Under the pieces are notes generated by a model. The model was given only the letters and a program-made list of their open reading frames with translations. It ran no database searches and was not told the origin of the DNA. The position numbers and the translations under genes were made by a program. A stretch of 64,000 nt of DNA from Ciona intestinalis (taxonomy: Eukaryota; Chordata; Ascidiacea; Phlebobranchia; Cionidae). Numbering within the stretch: the first letter of the stretch is position 1; every line of letters begins with the position of its first letter. The stretch lies in assembly GCF_000224145.3 (NCBI RefSeq), contig NC_020168.2, forward strand, positions 2,367,171 through 2,431,170, in the 5' to 3' direction. Of this stretch, positions 46,801 to 55,371 are shown one piece after another.

Positions 46801-48622
46801 TCACATAGAGCTTTTCATCAGCATGTGCATCATGGTTGGATCATTAAAGCTTGTCAACCAACTTCCACCATCAGCCACTAATACTGTACCAGTCACATAT
46901 GAAGCAGCAGGGCTGACCAAGTACAACACACTGTCAGCAATTTCAGTTTTCTGTCCCCATCGCTGAAGTGGAATGGATTTTTTCATCATCTCTGCTTTGT
47001 CACTTTTTCCACCTAAAGTTTAAGATCAATATAAGAGTTTAATTTGTTTAGCAATTTCCAATACAGATTACATTTGCTAAAAAAAGGTAAAAAATTGTGC
47101 TTACAGTTGGTTAGCATGCATGCCTCTAACTAAAAGATTCTGGATTCAAGGCTGGTAGCTGCTACTATTGTGACCGTATGTCTTCTTGGGCAAAACACTT
47201 AACGATGTATGCTCCAATCCAGTTGGCAAGAATGGGCTGTCCAAACTATCAGCCATACAATATACATAAAAAATAATTAACCACAAAGTTACATACAAGG
47301 TAACTTGTTAGCGGGCACGTATGAATCAGAGCACTCTTGTTAATATATGATTTTTAAAAGTTGTTAAATTCACCAAGTTTTGCCATTCCAACAGTTCCAC
47401 CAATAGGACCAGGAGCAATTCCATTAATTCGAACACCATATTGTCCCCATTCAGCAGCCAAGTGCTTTGTCATTGTATCTGCAGCATTGAAACAATTTTA
47501 GGGTAACTAATATCAGTAAAAACACTTGGTTTAACAACATGCTTCAATAAATCACCTATTGCTGCTTTAGCACATCCTGCATGTGTCTGCATAACAGTTC
47601 CCTTATAACCAAGGGTTGCTGTAATGTTTACAACACTGCCCCCATTCTCCTGTGAACAAAAACTATTTAAATATTATGTTGTATGGAACTAGTCATTACA
47701 TCACCTTGAAATAATTATCAAAGACAGACTTCGTCACATTGAAGGTCCCATTTGTGTCTATTTCCATAACCGTTTTAAATGCATTTGCCGACAAGGATTC
47801 AGCAGGGCACAAGAAATTTCCAGCAGCATCTGTTCAAAACCATTAGTTATATAAAGCTTTAGGTTTCTTTATGTCAAAATATCCCATACTGTTAACCAGG
47901 ATATCTAGCTTTCCAAAATGTGAAACAATATTCTTCACGGTTTGATCAACTTCTGCTGGCTGTGGAAGAACAGATCATAAAATCTAAATATTAAACTTGG
48001 CACAAGTTAAAATATTTACATTTCTAACATCCATTTGTAAAGGAAAACATTCAACACCAGTAGCAGCAGTCAATTTATCAGCAGCTTCTTTAACTCTTTC
48101 TATTTTTCGACTTGCAATTGCCGTCTTGCATCCATGTCTGACAACAGGAAGATTGGTTATATTGGGTGAATTTAAACTGATTGTGTAGTTAAATAGTTAT
48201 TATCCTAACATTTAAACAATGTTATTTTAAAGGATTATGACATCAACACAATTTCCAACCTCATAAATATTTCAGTAATTCGGAAACCGATCCCTGTTCC
48301 CCCTCCAGTAATAAAGGCCACTTTATCTCTGTATAAAAAAGGTAATGCTTAAATCAAAAGAAATTTGATTACCTAGGAATATCATAAATACGGTATATGA
48401 AAAAATAACCCTAATGTAGGTATGAAACTATACGTACTTGAGCAAATCAGGTTTAAAAACGTAATTGTAGTCTTGCAAACAATCGTCTCCATTTGCTTCA
48501 ATGTTTAAATTTCTGGTTGCCATTGTTAACTGTGGTGTAACTTTTGTGGCTCTTAATAGATTTTTACCCAGCGGCTGCAACAAATATTCAGTGGAACACC
48601 GTAGACAACGAGCGAATAGCAT
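46801..48622 (-). CDS. DECR2: 2,4-dienoyl-CoA reductase, DECR2 type (left copy)
   Basis: NADPH-dependent short-chain dehydrogenase that reduces 2,4-dienoyl-CoA during breakdown of polyunsaturated fatty acids. Exons: 48622-48438, 48328-48260, 48137-48020, 47959-47890, 47829-47705, 47649-47556, 47478-47374, 47012-46801. It gives 325 residues from the first ATG (48622) or 293 from [12 protein letters not shown] (48523); human DECR2 has 292, so the second start fits the family. Motifs: GDDCL start of homology, cofactor loop [25 protein letters not shown], the catalytic Asp in MEIDTNGTF and Lys in HAGCAKAA, and [10 protein letters not shown] near the end. The C-terminus KSSM is not a standard peroxisomal signal. 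It is convergent with NUP85 (168 bp between stops) and divergent from IFT140. A SINE sits in the last intron. Confidence 0.95.
47104..47275 (+). mobile_element. tRNA-derived SINE in the last DECR2 intron (left copy)
   Basis: A tRNA-like head is visible: box A-like GTTGGTTAGCATGCATGCC and box B-like GGATTCAAGGC about 35 bp on. A body with TCTTGGGCAAAACACTTAAC follows; that motif is shared by many metazoan SINEs. The same element is at 53191-53362 in the duplicated block, and relatives occur at 10605, 26812 and 60370. Confidence 0.75.
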
Positions 48623-49298
48623 GTTTATGCAAGTTTAACGCTCTGCAAATAATGACTGTGCATAATAATGTGTGTTTGAACTGATGAAATCGCTACAATG
48701 TTCGCTTTAATGTGTCCAGTAACAACGATTTACTTCTATACAGGTGTTAAAATGCGTGTGTTGATTACATGGATACATCAATACATAAAATCTGGAAATT
48801 CGTGATTCCTCTGTAATAAAGAAACAGAAACCCGAGTGATTGTATTTTTCTTTTCTTTATAAACGTTTTCCAAGTTTGCCATCAGTGAAAAACACTATAT
48901 GTTATGTGGGAGCTAAAAATTGTTTACTTTGTAGCGATTTTTTATGTTTGCGATTTTTTCTGACATTTGTTTATGTTTATGACCGTTAACCTGTAATTAC
49001 GCAGTCCCCTAAAGAATAAAACTTCGCTACGAACAGCTTGAAATAAGATAACAACATTCCAAGCTTCTACCAACTTTGTCAAACTTTCGTTTGTAAGTTA
49101 ATTTATCTTTAAGACATTTACCTAAATAGGTAACCTAGTTTATGTAAGTCTATGTTTGTTGATATTATTATGAGACAAATGACTTTAACTGTTCACAGAT
49201 TTCTGCATTGTGTAATTGGATTATCTTTCGTTGATGACGAAGTTCTCTTTTTATAATCGTTTTGCGAATAACTGCATTTAAACAAAGTACCTTTTATA
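48623..49298. promoter_or_regulatory. Head-to-head promoter region of DECR2 and IFT140
   Basis: 676 bp separate the outer DECR2 ATG from the IFT140 ATG, with transcription running apart. No TATA box is evident. The same segment recurs at 54717-55371 with small differences. The right-hand gene is ciliary, but I did not see a convincing RFX X-box. Confidence 0.5.
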
Positions 49299-49917
49299 AT
49301 GGCTTTATATTTTGACTGCCTCTTGGAAAGTTCACCAGGATCGGTGGTGAAGTGCCTTGCCTGGCATGAGCAGCATGCTGTATTAGCAGTGTGTACCTCA
49401 TTGGTTGAAGATGACAGTGGTGCAGTGAATTTATATGATAAACAGGTAAGGTTTTGCTCCATTGTGGTCATTGGTACCTGTCCAGTTGGAATGATTGTTT
49501 TGGCGCGAAGAATATTTATTAATATTTTTTGGACTTTTTGATTGAGTTTCAATATTGCAGTATGGATTTACTTCTAACAAAGCACACAGATTTTTGGCAC
49601 GCCCAAACTTCATGCAGGCCATTCTTTCCAGTATGGGCTACCATCACACTGAACCTAAATAAACTATATTTACTTAAATTACTTTTATGCAGGGTGTGAA
49701 AGAAAGCAAGACTCCTCTCATGCACAGATCCACACCCCCAACAACTGCTGCATGGCATCCAACCAGAAAACTTTTAGCAGTGGGTTGGGAAAACGGAGAA
49801 GTTCTTGTGTGGAACGACCAGGAGAAGGAATTGCATGAAATACCAAGTCTTCACATGAAAGCTCTTTCCACTATTACTTGGTCCAGTAATGGCACTCGCC
49901 TTGCCACTGGAGACAAG
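49299..49917 (+). pseudogene. IFT140: IFT140 exons 1-2, duplicate (allelic) partial copy
   Basis: Exons 49299-49445 and 49693-49917 encode the same first 124 codons as the right-hand gene at 55372. After exon 2 the match ends at 50072, where a TTAA-flanked MITE begins, and no further IFT140 exon follows before the gap. The exons themselves are undamaged, so this is most likely the second allele cut short by assembly and not a true pseudogene. Confidence 0.85.
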
Positions 49918-50072
49918 GTCTGTAATGGTAGATCTAACTGATAAACACTGCTTAACTTTTATAATTTTACCCTATGGTAATTAAGGATGCACATTATAGA
50001 ATAGACTGTTAATTACTAAATCCCCTAGAAATCTTTTTTGGAATCAGAAATTTAAACCTTTTTTTATTTAAA

Positions 50073-51125
50073 GGGCCTAAACGCACCCAAATGTACATCG
50101 CTTTAATAGATAGAGTGTGTTTTTCTAATTCCAACGACACCTTACTTGTTTTAATCGGTTCTGTATAACCAAAGATATTCCAGCTCAAACACCGCGAAAT
50201 TCATAAAACTGATTTGAAAGTTGCGTGGCGAAAAAATTGAGAAGTGTACTACCCACGTGACAAAACACGTCACAAAATTGTTGAAGCGTGGCCGCTCTCA
50301 TTCAGAAACACTGAGAAAGGCGAGAGGCAGTATTTTTAGCGAAAAACGAGAGAACAAAAAAATACGCAAAAAAGCACAAAAAAAACGCAGGTTTCGCTTT
50401 TACGAATGAATCAGTCACGTGACTAGTACGTACCTACGTCACAATCACGAAGCTCGTAGTAAAAAAAGGATAGCGCCAGAGATCACTGTTTGAGGACGAA
50501 TATCTACGCCCATAGGCGCCAAGTTTTGCTTCATTCATGGGGTGGCCGGCTATAGTGACGTAAAAATCGTATGACGTAATAATCATTATGACGTCAAAGA
50601 TGACGGCAAATGTTTAGAGCAGCGCTTCATGTGCGAGGACATGCAACACGGCAAAGTATTGTTCAGTGCGCGAATAAGCAATATAATATTAATTGGGTTG
50701 CCTTAGCAGATTGTTTATTACAACATAGTAGCGATTGTGACTTGGATTTTCAGCGTCATAATACCAATTGACGCGTTGATTGTTTGCATCACAATAGCGA
50801 TTGACGCGTTCATTGTAAACCTTGCTAAAGTAAACTAAATGCGCGTGTTTTATGTTTGAGGTCAGTAAAGATTAAAGTAGCTGTGTTTTATTAAACGTTT
50901 ATATTGGGATTGGCGCATTTGGCCATAATTACACTGACTTACCAATTGTTTTCTCCCAATCAAAACAGTTTAATGTTGTTTACTGCAGCAACACGTTTGC
51001 CGATCGCAATGGGTGTTCCACGAGTACAACATTCTGTACTTACAAAGTTTTAAATGTCATTTTTATGATTGTAAAAATAAGAACGGTCCTCAAACCTTCG
51101 TTTTATATTTGCATTTCAATTTTGA
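50073..51125. mobile_element. TTAA-flanked MITE (left part) and adjoining sequence up to an assembly gap
   Basis: Starts at TTAA|AGGGCCTAAACGCACCC. Bases 50158-50510 are repeated at 51176-51600. After about 50510 the sequence diverges from that second copy and contains a cluster of TGACGT motifs and two TTGACGCGTT motifs. TTAA targets are typical of piggyBac-type elements. No transposase frame is visible, so it is non-autonomous or incompletely assembled. Confidence 0.7.
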
Positions 51126-51175
51126 NNNNNNNNNNNNNNNNNNNNNNNNNNNNNNNNNNNNNNNNNNNNNNNNNN
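51126..51175. other. Assembly gap (50 N)
   Basis: A run of N between two partial copies of the same MITE. Confidence 1.
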
Positions 51176-51719
51176 GGTTCTGTATAACCAAAGATATTCC
51201 AGCTCAAACACCGTGAAATTCAAAAAACTGATTTGAAAGTTGCGTGGCGAAAAAATTGAGAAGTGTACTACCCACGTGACAAAACACGTCACAAAATTGT
51301 TGAAGCGTGGCCGCTCTCATTCAGAAACACTGAGAAAGGCGAGAGGCAGTGTTTTACGTAACAAAATTGTTGAACGTAACAAAATTGTTGAAGCGTGGCC
51401 GCTCTCATTCAGAAAGGCGAGAGGCAGTGTTTTCAGCGAAAAACGAGAGAACAAAAAAAACGCAAAAAAGCACAAAAAAACGCAGGTTTCGCTTTTACGA
51501 ATGAATCAGTCACGTGACTAGTACGTTCCTACGTCACAATCACGGAGCTCGTAGTAAAAAAAGATAGCGCTAGAGATCACTGTTTGAGGGCGAATATCTC
51601 CGCCTATACTGGACCAATTTTAATAAGCAAAGTATGTTTGGAATCAATAAAACGGTCGCTTTATGAATTTACCATAAAAAATAAAAGTGACGTGGGGTGT
51701 GTTTAGGCCCTTTAAGCTC
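51176..51719. mobile_element. Second copy of the TTAA MITE (right part)
   Basis: Begins in the middle of the element and ends GGGTGTGTTTAGGCCCT|TTAA. That end is the inverted form of the left terminus at 50077 with one mismatch in 17 bp. Inside, a segment of about 65 bp (GTTGAAGCGTGGCCGCTCTC …) is tandemly repeated, unlike in the other copy. The DNA after the closing TTAA differs from the empty site seen at 56143. Confidence 0.75.
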
Positions 51720-52369
51720 AATTAACAGCCTACATAACAGCCTATATCACTGCAACTTTTTTTCTATTTTACCAAGTTTAAGCGTATTTGTAATATCTTA
51801 ATGGAATATTTTAGATAACAGTATTACTAACTTTCGAATAATAATATAAATCCTATCAGTTTATCACCCACATGATAATTAAACGTCACGAGAAAGCATT
51901 TTATTAAGCATCATTAGAACGGTATACATCAAGACTTTAAAAGATTTTTACAAAAGCTAAAGCGGTTTATAAATAATTTATTAAGATGCATGTGACTACT
52001 GTGGCATCTTTCTCTGTTATAAACTACAGACAACAACATTTGAATTTAAATTGTTAATCTTTCAAAACATAAAGAAGTTATTCAACTAAAATATTTTATG
52101 TTTATATTACTTTAAAAAGTGTGTTAAAAATTGTCGCAAAAATTATGTAAAAACAGGAGCATCAAATCACTTCCACACATATTATTTCATCAGATTGGTC
52201 TATCTTTACATAAAGACAACAATAACAAAAAATAACGGCATATAGTTAAACGTACCAGCTCCTAGTTTAAGATTAAGAAGTTGTTCAGCAAGAGCTGTTT
52301 TAACATTGGTTACCGAGGATTTAAATGATGCATCAGTTTCCTCTTGCTTTAAACTCTGTTAAAATATAT
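51720..52369. other. Orphan contig piece with a single exon
   Basis: AT-rich sequence between the MITE end and the second gap. Apart from the minus-strand exon at 52256-52355, nothing is recognisable. It matches neither NUP85, DECR2 nor IFT140. Confidence 0.55.
52256..52355 (-). CDS. Isolated internal exon of an unidentified gene
   Basis: On the minus strand a 100-bp segment is bounded by an acceptor (TTTTAACAG) and a donor (GTACGT) and is open in one frame only, coding SLKQEETDASFKSSVTNVKT then ALAEQLLNLKLGAG. The sequence is helical, coiled-coil-like. No partner exon is present before the gap, so the gene cannot be named. It suggests that this contig comes from another locus. Confidence 0.45.
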
Positions 52370-52494
52370 NNNNNNNNNNNNNNNNNNNNNNNNNNNNNNN
52401 NNNNNNNNNNNNNNNNNNNNNNNNNNNNNNNNNNNNNNNNNNNNNNNNNNNNNNNNNNNNNNNNNNNNNNNNNNNNNNNNNNNNNNNNNNNNNN
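52370..52494. other. Assembly gap (125 N)
   Basis: A run of N immediately before the right-hand copy of the duplicated block. Confidence 1.
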
Positions 52495-52719
52495 AATTTA
52501 TGGTGTGGAGGAAACCACTAACGTATTATCCTGCTTGAATACACTCGATCAAAAGAAAAAGGTGGGATTTTGAGAAGGGACCCAAATGTATGTTATCACC
52601 CTCTTTATTTTCAGGTTCTTGAAAAGTTTTCTGAAACTGAAAAAAACAATCACCTGAAACGAATGCAGCATCTGCGTGTTGCTTTAACAAATAACTTGGC
52701 AAAAGCAATTGTGTCTTAA
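52495..52719 (+). pseudogene. NUP85: NUP85 3' end, duplicate (allelic) fragment
   Basis: Repeats the end of the penultimate exon (52495-52561) and the last exon (52615-52719) of NUP85. A T-to-G change turns one Leu into Val (TTNLLSC to TTNVLSC). All upstream exons are lacking because the sequence starts at a gap. Confidence 0.9.
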
Positions 52720-52887
52720 CTGGTTGTCTAATCATTCCCTTATACTGCCTTTTGTATAATCTTTCAATAAAATACTTTGCATTTGATTTGTATGTATTCA
52801 ATGTTAAGTCTGAATTGGAAGACAGATAAAGTTACTACAATGCGATTATTTATCATTAAAATTAAACAATGAGCTATGATGGTAATA

Positions 52888-54716
52888 TCACATAGAGCTT
52901 TTCATCAGCATGTGCATCATGGTTGGATCATTAAAGCTTGTCAACCAACTTCCACCATCAGCCACTAATACTGTACCAGTCACATATGAAGCAGCAGGGC
53001 TGACCAAGTACAACACACTGTCAGCAATTTCAGTTTTCTGTCCCCATCGCTGAAGTGGAATGGATTTTTTCATCATCTCTGCTTTGTCACTTTTTCCACC
53101 TAAAGTTTAAGATCAATATAAGAGTTTAATTTGTTTAGCAATTTCCAATACAGATTACATTTGCTAAAAAAAGGTAAAAAATTGTGCTTACAGTTGGTTA
53201 GCATGCATGCCTCTAACTAAAAGATTCTGGATTCAAGGCTGGTAGCTGCTACTATTGTGACCGTATGTCTTCTTGGGCAAAACACTTAACGATGTATGCT
53301 CCAATCCAGTTGGCAAGAATGGGCTGTCCAAACTATCAGCCATACAATATACATAAAAAATAATTAACCACAAAGTTACATACAAGGTAACTTGTTAGCG
53401 GGCACGTATGAATCAGAGCACTCTTGTTAATATATGATTTTTAAAAGTTGTTAAATTCACCAAGTTTTGCCATTCCAACAGTTCCACCAATAGGACCAGG
53501 AGCAATTCCATTAATTCGAACACCATATTGTCCCCATTCAGCAGCCAAGTGCTTTGTCATTGTATCTGCAGCATTGAAACAATTTTAGGGTAACTAATAT
53601 CAGTAAAAACACTTGGTTTAACAACATGCTTCAATAAATCACCTATTGCTGCTTTAGCACATCCTGCATGTGTCTGCATAACAGTTCCCTTATAACCAAG
53701 GGTTGCTGTAATGTTTACAACACTGCCCCCATTCTCCTGTGAACAAAAACTATTTAAATATTATGTTGTATGGAACTAGTCATTACATCACCTTGAAATA
53801 ATTATCAAAGACAGACTTCGTCACATTAAAGGTCCCATTTGTATCTATTTCCATAACCGTTTTAAATGCATTTGCCGACAAGGATTCAGCAGGGCACAAG
53901 AAATTTCCAGCAGCATCTGTTCAAAACCATTAGTTATATAAAGCTGTAGGTTTCTTTATGTCAAAATATCCCATACTGTTAACCAGGATATCTAGCTTTC
54001 CAAAATGTGAAACAATATTCTTCACGGTTTGATCAACTTCTGCTGGCTGTGGAAGAACAGATCATAAAATCTAAATATTAAACTTGGCACAAGTTAAAAT
54101 ATTTACATTTCTAACATCCATTTGTAAAGGAAAACATTCAACACCAGTAGCAGCAGTCAATTTATCAGCAGCTTCTTTAACTCTTTCTATTTTTCGACTT
54201 GCAATTGCCGTCTTGCATCCATGTCTGACAACAGGAAGATTGGTTATATTGGGTTAATTTAAACTGTGTAGTCAAATAGTTATTATCCTAACATTTAAAC
54301 AATGTTATTTTAAAGGATTATGACCACATCAACACAATTTCCAACCTCATAAATATTTCAGTAATTCGGAAACCGATCCCTGATCCCCCTCCAGTAATAA
54401 AGGCCACTTTATCTCTGTATAAGAAAAGGTAATGCTTAAATCAAAAGAAATTTGATTACCTAGGAATATCATAAATACGGTATATGAAAAAAATAACCTT
54501 AATGTAGATATGAAACTATACCTATACGTACTTGAGCAAATCAGGTTTAAAAACGTAATTGTAGTCTTCCAAACAATCGTCTCCATTTGCTTCAATGTTT
54601 AAATTTCTGGTTGCCATTGTTAACTGTGGTGTAACTTTTGTGGCTCTTAATAGATTTTTACCCAGCGGCTGCAACAAATATTCAGTGGAACACCGTAGAC
54701 AACGAGCGAAAAGCAT
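52888..54716 (-). CDS. DECR2: 2,4-dienoyl-CoA reductase, DECR2 type (right, allelic copy)
   Basis: All eight exons of the left copy are present with intact frames and splice sites. One visible protein change is Gln to Glu after GDDCL (CLEDYN). The outer ATG at 54716, the inner ATG (MATRN) and the KSSM terminus are all conserved, as is the SINE in the last intron. See the left copy for function. I treat the two as alleles of one gene and not as paralogues. Confidence 0.9.
53191..53362 (+). mobile_element. tRNA-derived SINE (right copy)
   Basis: Same element and position as 47104-47275. The insertion therefore predates the split of the two haplotypes. Confidence 0.7.
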
Positions 54717-55371
54717 GTTTATGCAAGTTTAACGCTCTGCAAATAATGACTGTGCAAAATAATGTGTGTTTGAACTGATGAAATCGCTACAATGTTCGCT
54801 TTAATGTGTCCAGTAACAACGATTTACTTCTATACAGGTGTTAAAATGCGTGTGTTGATTACATGGATACATCAAATCTGGAAATTCGTGATTCCCCTGT
54901 AATAAAGAAACAGAAACCCGAGTGATTGTTTTTTTCTTTATAAACGTTGTCCAAGTTTGCCATCAGTGAAAAACACTATATGTTATGTGGGAACTAAAAA
55001 TTGTTTAGCGATTTTTTATGTTTTCGTTTTTTTTGACATTTGTTTATGTTTATGACCGTTAACCTGTAATTACGCAGCCCCCTAAAGAATAAAACTTCGC
55101 TATGAACAGCTTGAAATAAGATGACAACATTCCAAGCTTCTACCAACTTCGTCAAACTTTCGTTTGTAAGTTAATTTATCTTTAAGACATTTACCTAAAT
55201 AGGTAACCTAGTTTATGTAAGTCTATGTTTGTTGATATTATTATGAGACAAATGACTTTAACTGTTCACAGATTTCTGCATTGTGTAATTGGATTATCTT
55301 TCGTTGATGACGAAGTTCTCTTTTTATAATCGTTTTGCGAATAACTGCATTTAAACAAAGTACCTTTTATA

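Larger units (their letters stand above)
46405..50072. repeat. Left copy of a 3.7-kb direct duplication
   Basis: Matches 52495-56143 throughout in the same orientation, covering the end of NUP85, all DECR2 and IFT140 exons 1-2. The offset drifts from 6090 to 6071 bases because of small indels. The left copy ends exactly at the TTAA where a MITE starts; the right copy begins at an N-gap. Confidence 0.97.

Noticed and set aside
49193-49552. 119-codon minus-strand frame repeated at 55266-55625
   Set aside because: Its recurrence comes from the block duplication. It lies antisense to IFT140 exon 1 and its splice sites and is a shadow.
50221-50409. Basic Lys/Arg/Thr-rich frame, repeated at 51240-51521
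   Set aside because: It lies inside MITE copies, differs in length between them because of a tandem repeat, and has no protein-family signature. Repetition reflects the transposon.
46801-54716. Two DECR2 paralogues in tandem
   Set aside because: Introns, SINE, flanking genes and intergenic DNA are all duplicated too and the joins are gaps, so allelic copies are the simpler reading.
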